Source: Bradyrhizobium septentrionale
GTDB lineage: Bacteria > Pseudomonadota > Alphaproteobacteria > Rhizobiales > Xanthobacteraceae
Reading direction: 5' to 3'
Length of the DNA stretch: 64,000 bases
Assembly (NCBI RefSeq): GCF_011516645.4
Contig: NZ_CP088285.1
Coordinates: 2,312,501 to 2,376,500, forward strand
Part shown: in pieces, positions 25,504 through 33,543 of the stretch
Layout: each line of letters opens with the position of its first letter
How positions within the stretch are numbered: the stretch's first letter is position 1
Made by a program: the position numbers and the translations under genes
Notes under the pieces: generated by a model
What the model was told of the DNA's origin: nothing
The model's input: the letters and a program-made list of their open reading frames with translations, nothing else
Database searches by the model: none

Positions 25504-26423
25504 CGCGGCGCCTCGCAATCCGCGCTCTAGAGCGTTTTCGAGCGAAGTGGACGCCGGTTCGCGTGAAGAAAACGCGTCCAAACAAAAATCTGGTCGCAAC
25601 GCTTGCGCTCGGCATGCTGACGCTCGCGCCGGCGGCGCGCGCAGCCGACACCGTCGATCCCGCGGCCGACAAGGCCGCGTTCCAGAAATTCTTCACCAGC
25701 AAATTCCCCAAGCTGAAGCTCGAGGATTTCGTCAACGGTCCCTATTCGATGAATGAGGACCTGCACAAGCAGTGGCAAGAGAAGGAAGAGTTTCCGCCCT
25801 ACGAGTTCTCGCTCGAGGCCGGCAAGGAGATGTTCTCGACGCCGTTCAAGAACGGCAAGACCTATGCCGACTGCTTCCCGAACAAGGGCATCGGCATCCG
25901 CCAGAACTATCCTTATTTCGACGAGAAGGAAGGCAAGGTCGTCACGCTGGAGCTCGCGCTCAACCGCTGCCGCGAGGCCAATGGCGAGGCGCCGTTCTCC
26001 TATGTGAAAGACGACATGGCGGCGCTCACCGCCTACATGGCCTTCACCTCGCGCGGCAAGCCGATGGACATCAAGATCCCGAACGATCCGCGCGCGCTTG
26101 AGGCCTATCAGAAAGGCAAGGAATATTTTTACACCCGCCGCGGCCAGCTCAATTTCTCCTGCGCCACCTGCCACATCCAGAGCCCGGGCGAGCGGATCCG
26201 CGCCGAGGTGCTGGCGCCGGCGCTCGGCATCCTGAACGCGATGCCGATCTACCGCTCGGAATGGTCAGGGATGGGCACCACCAGCCGCCGCTTCACCACC
26301 TGCAACAGCCAGATCCGCGGTGTGCCGCTCAATCCGCAGGACGACGAGTATCGCAACCTCGAATATTATCTGTCCTATGTCAGCAACGGCCTGCCGATCT
26401 CGGGTCCGGGAGCACGGCCATGA
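25500..26423 (+). CDS. soxA: Thiosulfate-oxidation cytochrome SoxA (monoheme type)
   Basis: This 307-residue protein carries one CxxCH heme site (CATCH, near residue 220). The catalytic Cys that ligates this heme's iron lies in FTTCNSQIRG. The first heme site of diheme SoxA is missing, as in other monoheme forms. Residues of about 8-30 (RALERFRAKWTPVRVKKTRP) are encoded by an inserted palindromic repeat. They push the hydrophobic signal core (LVATLALGMLTLAPAARA) to residues 32-49, giving an unusually long, basic n-region. Start is set by ATGA overlap with soxZ. Confidence 0.94.
   Translation: MTRRLAIRALERFRAKWTPVRVKKTRPNKNLVATLALGMLTLAPAARAADTVDPAADKAAFQKFFTSKFPKLKLEDFVNGPYSMNEDLHKQWQEKEEFPPYEFSLEAGKEMFSTPFKNGKTYADCFPNKGIGIRQNYPYFDEKEGKVVTLELALNRCREANGEAPFSYVKDDMAALTAYMAFTSRGKPMDIKIPNDPRALEAYQKGKEYFYTRRGQLNFSCATCHIQSPGERIRAEVLAPALGILNAMPIYRSEWSGMGTTSRRFTTCNSQIRGVPLNPQDDEYRNLEYYLSYVSNGLPISGPGARP
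25524..25586. repeat. Palindromic repeat (family G) within the soxA signal-peptide region
   Basis: ctctagagcgttttcgagcg ... gaagaaaacgcgtccaaac is a dispersed element common in Bradyrhizobium genomes. Its inner arms gcgttttc (25532-25539) and gaaaacgc (25567-25574) are complementary. It is in frame with soxA. Confidence 0.7.
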
Positions 26424-26722
26424 GAGTCATCATCGCGGCATCGGTCCTGCTGCTCGCAACCGCGACGGGCGCCCTCGCCGCCTCCGAGGCCGACTACAAG
26501 GCGGCCTACGCCGCTGCCGAAGCCGCCAACAAGGAAGCAGGCAGCCTGCGCAACCAGTGGACCACCACCGCCGCGACGCTATCCGCCGCAAAAAAGGCCG
26601 GTGAGGCTGGTGATTTCGACACCGCCGTCGCCCAGGCCAAGGAGGCCGAGGCACTGGCAAAGGCATCGATCTTCCAGGCCACCAGCGAAAAGGAACGCTG
26701 GAAGGACATGGAAATTCGCTAA
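26420..26722 (+). CDS. Small secreted SoxXA-binding protein (SoxK/SAXB-like)
   Basis: This 100-residue protein overlaps the soxA stop (ATGA) and has a clear signal peptide (IIAASVLLLATATGALAA). The mature part is Ala-rich and helical with repeated AEAANKEAG-like heptads. Position and size match SoxK/SAXB, which stabilises SoxXA. The assignment is mainly by context. Confidence 0.7.
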   Translation: MRVIIAASVLLLATATGALAASEADYKAAYAAAEAANKEAGSLRNQWTTTAATLSAAKKAGEAGDFDTAVAQAKEAEALAKASIFQATSEKERWKDMEIR

Positions 26723-26756
26723 AGGCGCGCAGGCCACGGGCCGCGCGGAGAGAGTG

Positions 26757-28505
26757 ATGATCATCCGCCGCCGCGAATTCCTGAGAGCTTCGGCCGCCGC
26801 GACGCTTGTGGCCGGCCTGCCCCGGCTTGCGCGCGGCGCCGATACCGCCAGCGTCTACGACCTCGAGCGCTTCGGCAACGCCCGCATCCTGCACATGACC
26901 GACACCCATGCGCAGCTGAAGCCGGTGTTCTTCCGCGAGCCCAGCGTCAATCTCGGCGTCGGCGCGATGGCCGGCCAGCCGCCGCATCTGGTCGGCAAGG
27001 CGTTCCTCGACCGTTTCGGCATCCGGCCCGACAGCGCCGACGCCTATGCCTTCACCTGCGTCGAGTTCGAGAAGGCCGTCGGCCGCTTCGGCAAGCTCGG
27101 CGGCTTTGCCCATCTGAAGACGCTGGTCGACAAGCTGCGCACCGATGTCGGCGAAAAGCGCTCGATCCTGCTCGATGGCGGCGATCTCTGGCAGGGCTCA
27201 GGGCTCGCCAACGCCATGAACGGCGCCGACATGGTGGAGGCCGCCAATCTGCTCGGCATCGAGGCGATGACCGGGCATTGGGAATTCACTTATGGCGAGC
27301 AGGTGCTGCGCGACAATCTCGCCCGCTTCAAGGGCGAGTTCCTGGCGCAGAACGTATTCCTGACCGAGGAAGCCGCGTTCAACGACGCCAAGGCGTTCGA
27401 TCCGGCCTCCGGGCGCGTGTTCAAACCATCTGTCATCAGGGAGATCGGCGGGCATCGTGTGGCGATCATCGGCCAGGCCTTCCCCTATGTGCCGATCGCG
27501 CATCCCAAGCGCTTCACGCCGGACTGGAAGTTCGGCATCCGCGACGAGGAGCTGCAAAAGCTGGTCGACGGCCACCGCAACAACGACAAGGTGGAGGCGG
27601 TGATCCTGCTGTCGCATAACGGCATGGATGTCGATCTCAAGCTCGCCAGCCGCGTCACCGGCATCGACGTCATCCTCGGCGGCCACACCCATGACGCGAT
27701 CCCGATCCCGATCACGGTGACCAATGCCGGCGGCGTCACGCTGGTCACCAATGCCGGCTCCAACGGCAAGTTCATCGGCGTGCTCGATCTCGATCTCGCC
27801 AAGGGCAAGGTCGCCAATGTCCGCTACCGCCTGCTGCCGGTGTTCGCCGAACTGCTGAAGCCCGATCCGGCGATGCAGACGCTGATCGACAAGATGCGCG
27901 ACCCGCATGTCGACGACTGGAGCGACAAGCTCGGCACGGCCGACCGCCTGCTCTACCGCCGCGGCAATTTCTCCGGCACCGTCGACCAATTGATCTGCGA
28001 CGCGCTCTTGAGCGAGCTCAACGCCGAGATCGCGCTGTCGCCGGGTTTCCGCTGGGGCCTCACCGCGCTCGCCGGCCAGCCACTGACCATGGAAGACGTG
28101 CTGTCGGAAACCGCGATCACCTATCCCGAGACCTACGTCGCCACCATGACCGGCAGCCAGATCAAGGACGTGCTGGAAGACGTCTGCGACAACCTGTTCA
28201 ACGTCGATCCCTATTATCAGCAGGGCGGCGACATGGTCCGCGTCGGCGGCCTGGCCTACGCCTGCACGCCGGGCGAATCCGTCGGCAAGCGCATTTCCGA
28301 GTTGAAGCTTGGCAACGGCAAACATCTCGAAGCCGGCAAGCACTACAAGGTCGCGGGCTGGGCCTCGGTCAACCAGCAGAGCGGCGCGCCGATCTGGGAC
28401 GTCGTGGCCAAGCACCTGCGCTCCGGCCGGCCGCCGAACCGCGACGAGCCCGGCGTGACGCTGAAGGGCGTCGACGACAATCCGGGGATGACGAGGCTCG
28501 GATGA
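26757..28505 (+). CDS. soxB: Thiosulfohydrolase SoxB
   Basis: This 582-residue protein has a Tat signal (RRREFLRASAAATLVAGLP) and the SoxB metallophosphatase-like core: HMTDTHAQL (metal ligands), LLDGGDLWQGSGLAN, TGHWEFTYG, LLSHNGMDVD and LGGHTHDA. It uses two Mn ions to remove sulfate from SoxY. The C-terminal 5'-nucleotidase-like domain is complete (IDVILGGHTH upstream, YYQQGGDMVRVGGL). soxB overlaps the next gene by 4 bp. No soxCD follows. Confidence 0.96.
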   Translation: MIIRRREFLRASAAATLVAGLPRLARGADTASVYDLERFGNARILHMTDTHAQLKPVFFREPSVNLGVGAMAGQPPHLVGKAFLDRFGIRPDSADAYAFTCVEFEKAVGRFGKLGGFAHLKTLVDKLRTDVGEKRSILLDGGDLWQGSGLANAMNGADMVEAANLLGIEAMTGHWEFTYGEQVLRDNLARFKGEFLAQNVFLTEEAAFNDAKAFDPASGRVFKPSVIREIGGHRVAIIGQAFPYVPIAHPKRFTPDWKFGIRDEELQKLVDGHRNNDKVEAVILLSHNGMDVDLKLASRVTGIDVILGGHTHDAIPIPITVTNAGGVTLVTNAGSNGKFIGVLDLDLAKGKVANVRYRLLPVFAELLKPDPAMQTLIDKMRDPHVDDWSDKLGTADRLLYRRGNFSGTVDQLICDALLSELNAEIALSPGFRWGLTALAGQPLTMEDVLSETAITYPETYVATMTGSQIKDVLEDVCDNLFNVDPYYQQGGDMVRVGGLAYACTPGESVGKRISELKLGNGKHLEAGKHYKVAGWASVNQQSGAPIWDVVAKHLRSGRPPNRDEPGVTLKGVDDNPGMTRLG

Positions 28506-28957
28506 CGCGGCGCCCAGTCATCGCTGCGCTCTGCCTGGCGGCGCTCGCGCTTGCAGCACCCCTCGCCCGCGCCCAGCTGGCGCCGCTGCAGGACAAGCCG
28601 TTCGCCGAGCACAAGATCGTGCTGCAGCTCTCCGACAATGATCCGAGGAAGCAGGGCCTCGTCATCAGCGTCGCCAACAATCTGATGAAGCACTACGACC
28701 CCGACAAGGTCGCGGTCGAGATCGTCGCCTTCGGCCCTGGCATCGAGTTGCTCAAGCCCGACAATGCCAACCGCAAGCTGGTCGAAAGCCTGGTCGCGCA
28801 GGGCGCGCGGGTCGATATCTGCCTCGACACCGTCGACACGATCGAGCGCGACACCGGCAAGCGGCCCGACTACATCGCAGCCGCCACTCCGGTGCAGGTC
28901 GGCGTCGCGCAGATCCTGATCTTGACCGAGAACGGATACACGCTGGTCCGTCCCTGA
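28502..28957 (+). CDS. Periplasmic DsrE-family protein
   Basis: This 151-residue protein has a signal peptide (ALCLAALALAAPLARAQ) and a DsrE/DsrF-like core (KIVLQLSDNDPRKQGLVISVANNLMKH, VAVEIVAFGPGIELL, ARVDICLDTVDT). Only one Cys (in ARVDICLD) is available for persulfide carriage. It overlaps soxB (ATGA), so it belongs to the sox operon. It may hold or transfer sulfane sulfur in the periplasm. Confidence 0.87.
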   Translation: MTRRPVIAALCLAALALAAPLARAQLAPLQDKPFAEHKIVLQLSDNDPRKQGLVISVANNLMKHYDPDKVAVEIVAFGPGIELLKPDNANRKLVESLVAQGARVDICLDTVDTIERDTGKRPDYIAAATPVQVGVAQILILTENGYTLVRP

Positions 28958-29019
28958 CGGAGCTGCAGGAGCAGGGCTGGAGGTTCGTCCGGCCTGGAGG
29001 CTCGTATCTATCTAGACCC

Positions 29020-29158
29020 GTCATCCTGAGGAGCCGCGCAGCGGCGTCTCGAAGGATGCACGGCCCTCGTGCTTCAACGCGCATTGTCCCTCCCCGCGGA
29101 AAGACCCGGGCCGTTCACCCTTCGAGACGGCTGCTGCGCAGCCTCCTCAGGATGACGG
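29020..29158. repeat. Family B palindromic repeat after the sox operon
   Basis: Starts gtcatcctgaggagccgcgc and ends cctcctcaggatgacgg, with inner ctcgaaggatgcacgg and cacccttcgagacgg. It lies between the DsrE-like gene and the dioxygenase-rhodanese gene and may end the sox transcript. Confidence 0.75.
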
Positions 29159-29255
29159 TGATGGACCCGTTTGGGGGATGGATTTGCTTTGAATCGACCC
29201 TATCTATGGAATAATATCCTCCATGTGACTCGGCCCGGAGCATAGGTAAGCCGCC

Positions 29256-30296
29256 ATGATCTTTCGCCAGCTCTTCGACAGCGTGTCCGGCACCTACAGC
29301 TACCTGCTCGCGAGCCGCGCCGGCGGCGAGGCGCTGATCCTCGATCCGGTGCTGGAGAAGGCCGACCGCTACTGCAAGCTGCTGCAGGAACTCGACCTCA
29401 GGCTGGTCAAGGCCGTCGACACGCATCTGCATGCCGATCACGTCACCGGCCTTGGCGAGCTGCGCGACCGCACCCAGTGCATCACCATCATGGGCGAGCA
29501 GAGCAAGGCCGACGTGGTGTCGATGCGCGTTTCCGACGGCGACAAGGTGACGATCGAGGGCCTCTGCCTCGAGGCGATGTACACGCCCGGCCACACCGAT
29601 GATTCCTACAGCTATCTGATGGGCGACCGCGTCTTCACCGGCGATACGCTGTTGATCCGCGGCACCGGCCGCACCGATTTCCAGAACGGTAGCGCGCGGG
29701 CGCAGTACGATTCGATCTTCAACCGCCTGCTCAAGCTGCCCGAAGAGACGATGGTATTCCCCGCGCATGACTACAAGGGCGACACCGTCTCCACGATCGG
29801 CGAGGAGAAGCGCTACAATCCGCGGCTGCAGGTCAAATCGATCGACGACTATGTCGAGCTGATGAACAACCTCAATCTGCCGAACCCGAAGCTGATGGAT
29901 GTCGTGCTGCCCGCCAATATGCATGTCGGCCTGCACCAGGACGAGCTCGCCAAGGAAGGCCTCTCCCTCAGCGCCCGCGACGCCATCGCGAGCCTCGGCC
30001 GGCCCGATATCCTGCTGGTGGATTTGCGCGAGAGCGGCGAACGGGCCAAGCACGGCACGCTCGCCGGCGCGCTGCACGCGCCCTATCCCGGGATTTGCGC
30101 CACCTTGCAGCCCGGCGGCATGCTGCGCGAAGTCGCCGCCGCGACCGGCCGCCGCGTGGTGTTCTTCTGCGCCTTCGGCGAACGCTCGGCGATGGCGGTG
30201 GCGGCCGCGAAGAAGGCCGGACTGATGAACACCGCCCATATCGAGGGCGGCATGGACGCGTGGAAGAAGGCCGGCGGGCCGGTGGTGCACGGTTAG
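29256..30296 (+). CDS. Persulfide dioxygenase-rhodanese fusion (ETHE1/Blh type)
   Basis: This 346-residue protein is an N-terminal metallo-beta-lactamase fold (THLHADHVTG metal motif at about residues 56-65, TPGHTDDSYSY, FTGDTLLIRGTGRTDFQ) fused to a rhodanese domain from about residue 250 (DILLVDLRESGE, catalytic Cys in VFFCAFGERSAM). Such proteins oxidise glutathione persulfide to sulfite and can pass on sulfur. It follows the sox operon after a repeat, and offers a cytoplasmic route for sulfane sulfur that a SoxCD-less pathway would leave. Confidence 0.93.
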   Translation: MIFRQLFDSVSGTYSYLLASRAGGEALILDPVLEKADRYCKLLQELDLRLVKAVDTHLHADHVTGLGELRDRTQCITIMGEQSKADVVSMRVSDGDKVTIEGLCLEAMYTPGHTDDSYSYLMGDRVFTGDTLLIRGTGRTDFQNGSARAQYDSIFNRLLKLPEETMVFPAHDYKGDTVSTIGEEKRYNPRLQVKSIDDYVELMNNLNLPNPKLMDVVLPANMHVGLHQDELAKEGLSLSARDAIASLGRPDILLVDLRESGERAKHGTLAGALHAPYPGICATLQPGGMLREVAAATGRRVVFFCAFGERSAMAVAAAKKAGLMNTAHIEGGMDAWKKAGGPVVHG

Positions 30297-30332
30297 TTCC
30301 GTAGCCCGTTAGCCGCGCACAATTTTTATCAC

Positions 30333-30461
30333 CGTCACCCTGTGAGGTGCGAGCGGAGCGAGCCTCGAAGGGCGACGGCCCCGCTCTGTCCGCGAACATG
30401 CGGAAACATCCGGGCCGTGCATCCTTCGAGGCTCGCAAGAGCTCGCACCTCAGGATGACGG
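30333..30461. repeat. Family B palindromic repeat between convergent genes
   Basis: ccgtcaccctgtgaggtgcg on the left, gcacctcaggatgacggg on the right. The btuF stop codon (30464-30466) directly abuts it. Probable bidirectional terminator. Confidence 0.7.
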
Positions 30462-30463
30462 GG

Positions 30464-31312
30464 TTAATTAGAGCGCTCGGCGCTTACCCGCTGCAGCTCC
30501 GCCGTCAACCGATCCAGCGCATCCGCCAGCATCACGCCGCCGCAGACGGTGAGCCGCTCCGGCAGCACGATGCGCTTGCCCGCCGGATAGAACCGCTCCA
30601 GCGCCGGATGCAGCAGGAAGGCGCGGCCGACATCCTCGGCACGATCGCCGGCCTCCGACACCAGGATGAAATCCGGCCGCAGTTTTACAATCGCCTCCAG
30701 CGAGGCAAATCCGCCGGCGCCGAAGCCGAACTCGCCGGCCGCATTGGTCAGGCCGGTTGCCGCCAGCAGCGAGCTGATCAGGCTGCTCTCACCCGACACA
30801 AAGCCGCGCCGTTCCAGCGGAAGCACGCGATAATGATGACCGTCAGCCACCGCCCGCGCCCGGGCGATGGCCGCATCGAGGCGCGCGATCTCGGCCTCTG
30901 CGCGATCCGGATGCTGCAGCACATCGCCCATCGCGCGGATCTGGTCCTTCACCTCGTCCAGCGTGCGCGGCACCGTGAACTCGACGAGATGCAGCCCCTT
31001 GGCCTTCAACAGATCGCGCGTCGCCCGCTTGTCGAACAGGCTGACGACGACAAGGTCGGGCTTGAGCAGCAGCACGTCCTCGGCTTCGCCCGACAGCCGC
31101 GGATAGTTTCGCGCCTTCTCGGCAGCCCAGGATTGCCAGGCATCACGGGAAAAACGGCTGAGCCCGAGGATCTGGTCCGGATCGGCCAGCGACAGCACGA
31201 GCTGGTCGCTGCAGACATTCATCGAGACGATGCGCGGTCCGGCGGCGGACGCGGCACCGCACGACATCATCCATGCCGCCGCTGCCAAGGCTGCGAGACA
31301 CCGCATGCGCAT
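30464..31312 (-). CDS. btuF: Periplasmic cobalamin-binding protein BtuF-like
   Basis: This 282-residue protein has a signal peptide (RCLAALAAAAWMMSCGAASAAG) and a type III periplasmic binding fold: PRIVSMNVCSDQLVLSLADPDQILGLS, then EDVLLLKPDLVVVS, FDKRATRDLLKAKGL. The start at 31312 overlaps the btuD stop by one base (TGATG); a Met 5 codons upstream is also possible. It is the last gene of a btuC-D-F run, next to a riboswitch-controlled receptor, so cobalamin rather than iron is the likely ligand. Confidence 0.85.
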   Translation of the reverse strand: MRMRCLAALAAAAWMMSCGAASAAGPRIVSMNVCSDQLVLSLADPDQILGLSRFSRDAWQSWAAEKARNYPRLSGEAEDVLLLKPDLVVVSLFDKRATRDLLKAKGLHLVEFTVPRTLDEVKDQIRAMGDVLQHPDRAEAEIARLDAAIARARAVADGHHYRVLPLERRGFVSGESSLISSLLAATGLTNAAGEFGFGAGGFASLEAIVKLRPDFILVSEAGDRAEDVGRAFLLHPALERFYPAGKRIVLPERLTVCGGVMLADALDRLTAELQRVSAERSN

Positions 31313-32085
31313 CAGACGTCCGCCCACGGCACGATGACGGCCTCGCGCTGGAATTCGGCGCGATAGGCGCTGACCCGGAATACGCTGGCGAGAACCGTTT
31401 CCGACAAGGCCTCCGCCGGCGCGCCTTGCGCCGCCAGCCGCCCCTCCGACAGCACCAGCACATGATGGGCAAAGCGCGCCGCGAGCCCGAGATCGTGCGT
31501 CACCACGATGACCAGCACGCCGGTGTCGGCGACGTTGCGCAGCTTCTGCATCACATCGATCTGGTGGCGCGGATCGAGCGACGCGGTCGGCTCGTCGGCG
31601 AGGATCACCGGCGCCTCGACCGCGAGCACCCTTGCCAACGCGACGCGGCTGCGCTCGCCGCCGGACAGCTCGGTGACGCGGCGGTCGCTGAATTCAGTGA
31701 CGTCGACCGCCTGCATCGCCCGCAGCACGGCCTCCATGTCCTTCGGCGACAACCGCGCCGGATCGGTCGCACCATGCGGATAGCGGCCGAGCGCCACGAT
31801 GTCGCGCGCCGGCAGCGGCCAATGCACCATGTGCCCCTGCGGCAGATAGGCAAAGCGCTTCGCGCGCTCGCGCAGCGGCAGCGCGGACAACGCATCGCCG
31901 CCGATCCTGATCTCGCCGTCGGACGGGATCAATCCGGCGAGAGCGCGCAACAGCGTGGTCTTGCCGGCGCCGTTCGGGCCGACCAGCGCAACCAGATGCC
32001 CCGATGCCAGCGACAGCGAGACATCGTGCAACACCTTGCGGCGACCGAGCGACGCATCGAGCGCGATGGCGGACAGCAGCGTCAT
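31312..32085 (-). CDS. btuD: Cobalamin ABC transporter ATP-binding protein
   Basis: This 257-residue ATPase has Walker A GPNGAGKTT (36-44), Q-loop YLPQGHMVHWP, signature LSGGERSR, and Walker B ILADEPTASLD with switch His in VVTHDLGLAARFAHH. It belongs to the FecE/BtuD/HmuV group of metal-chelate ATPases. It overlaps btuC upstream by 4 bp and btuF downstream by 1 bp. Confidence 0.92.
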   Translation of the reverse strand: MTLLSAIALDASLGRRKVLHDVSLSLASGHLVALVGPNGAGKTTLLRALAGLIPSDGEIRIGGDALSALPLRERAKRFAYLPQGHMVHWPLPARDIVALGRYPHGATDPARLSPKDMEAVLRAMQAVDVTEFSDRRVTELSGGERSRVALARVLAVEAPVILADEPTASLDPRHQIDVMQKLRNVADTGVLVIVVTHDLGLAARFAHHVLVLSEGRLAAQGAPAEALSETVLASVFRVSAYRAEFQREAVIVPWADV

Positions 32086-33125
32086 GCCACACCTCCGCCG
32101 AGCGCGCGGCGTTCGCGCATGATCAGATAGAGGAAGAACGGCACGCCGATGATCGAGGTCAGCACGCCGACCTTGATGTCGGAGGTCGAGGGGATGATGC
32201 GCACCGCGATATCGGCCGCGAGCAGCAGCGCCGCGCCGGTGAGCGCACTCGGCACCAGCAGCCGCGCCGGATCGTGACCGATCAGGGGACGCATCAGATG
32301 CGGCGCGATGAGCCCGATGAAGCCGATCGTGCCCGTGACGGCGACCGCGCCGCCGACGCCAAGCGCAACGCCCGCGATCACGAAGAGCCGCAGCCGCCCG
32401 ACATCGACGCCGAGGCTCTGCGCGGCTTCCTCGCCAAGCGTCAGCGCGCGGAAGGCGCTCGCCTGGCTGAGCAGAATCGCGGCACCCGCGATGATGAAGG
32501 GCAGCGCCAGCGCCACATGCTGAAAGCTGCGGTCCTCCAGCGAGCCGAGCAGCCAGAACGCGATCTCCAGCACCACGAAGGGATTGCTGGAGAGATTCAT
32601 CACCAGCGCGGTCGCAGCTCCCGCAAAGCTCGAGATCGCAAGCCCCGCGAGGATCAGGATCAACAGCCCGGCATTGCGGCCGGCGATCGCGAGCAGCGCG
32701 AACACCGAACCGAACGCGGCGATGATCGCCACCACCGGCAGCGCGTAGGAGCGCACATCGGCCAGGCCGAGCGCGATCACCAGCACCGCGCCGAACGCCG
32801 CCGATTGCGGCGCGCCGAACAGCGACGGCGAGGCCAGCGGATTGCGCAGCAGGCCCTGCAGCGCCGCACCTGACAGCCCGAGAATGCCGCCGATTGCGAA
32901 CGCGAGAATCGTGCGCGGCAGGCGGATCTCGCGCACGATCACCTGCGCCACGTCGCTGCCGCCGCCGAACAGCGCTTCGATCACCGCAAGCGGCGACAGC
33001 CGCACCGGCCCGATGCCGAGCGAGATCACGCACAGCAGCACCACGAGCGCGAGCAGCGCCGCGGTGGCGCCCCATCGGCGCCGCGCCGCGACCTCGGCCG
33101 CCAAGGCAAAATCCTGCACGCTCAT
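32082..33125 (-). CDS. btuC: Cobalamin ABC transporter permease (FecCD/BtuC family)
   Basis: This 347-residue permease has about ten membrane helices, the family motif GLSGAALQGLLRNPLASPSLFGAPQSAAFGA and FIGLIAPHLMRPLIGHD near the C-terminus. The start is ATG 33125 or 33134 (MDPM). Longer starts reach toward the riboswitch region and look unlikely. It is the first gene of btuCDF, and is divergent from the riboswitch-controlled receptor. Confidence 0.92.
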   Translation of the reverse strand: MSVQDFALAAEVAARRRWGATAALLALVVLLCVISLGIGPVRLSPLAVIEALFGGGSDVAQVIVREIRLPRTILAFAIGGILGLSGAALQGLLRNPLASPSLFGAPQSAAFGAVLVIALGLADVRSYALPVVAIIAAFGSVFALLAIAGRNAGLLILILAGLAISSFAGAATALVMNLSSNPFVVLEIAFWLLGSLEDRSFQHVALALPFIIAGAAILLSQASAFRALTLGEEAAQSLGVDVGRLRLFVIAGVALGVGGAVAVTGTIGFIGLIAPHLMRPLIGHDPARLLVPSALTGAALLLAADIAVRIIPSTSDIKVGVLTSIIGVPFFLYLIMRERRALGGGVA

Positions 33126-33252
33126 TGGATCCATGCTCTTACAGCGATCGCCGTGGCAGACAAGCGACACTCGATAAAAACCGTGGCCGCACAGCCATTG
33201 CCCGACTTGCGCCGGATTGACTTTGCCGCCCGGCCGAACCCTAGATGAACAT

Positions 33253-33424
33253 GACGGTTCTTTCATGAGATGAAAAGGGAATGCGGTGCGGGGAAACTTC
33301 CCCAAGGCCGCGGCTGCCCCCGCAACTGTATGCGGTGAATCCTTCGTCACAGGCCACTGGGAATCTCGGTCCTGGGAAGGCGACGAAGGGTAACGACCCG
33401 CGAGCCAGGAGACCTGCCGTCAGC
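33253..33424 (+). ncRNA. Cobalamin (adenosylcobalamin) riboswitch
   Basis: The core shows the usual class I pattern: gatgaaaagggaatgcggtg, then ctgcccccgcaactgt, gccactggg near 33353, and the B12 box gagccaggagacctgccg (33402-33419). It is followed by a 120-nt leader to the receptor ATG at 33544, which must contain the expression platform. Binding of cobalamin should lower expression of the receptor. Confidence 0.95.
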
Positions 33425-33543
33425 CGTGGTCACACGCGAGATGCCGGTCGGGGAGTACAGGCATGAGCTTCACCTGAGGCTGTTAGCACGATGGTGAGAC
33501 TGGTTCGCGGTGACGTGCCACTGACGTTACCGAGGTCTCGCTT

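Noticed and set aside
29180..29255. BigR/SqrR-type operator before the persulfide dioxygenase gene
   Set aside because: An AT-rich stretch (atggaataatatcctccat) has only 5-bp arms, too weak to claim against known operator patterns.
31312..33075. 587-codon reverse frame covering the BtuD ATPase
   Set aside because: Codons upstream of ATG 32085 are out of phase with the BtuC gene; only the ATPase part is real.
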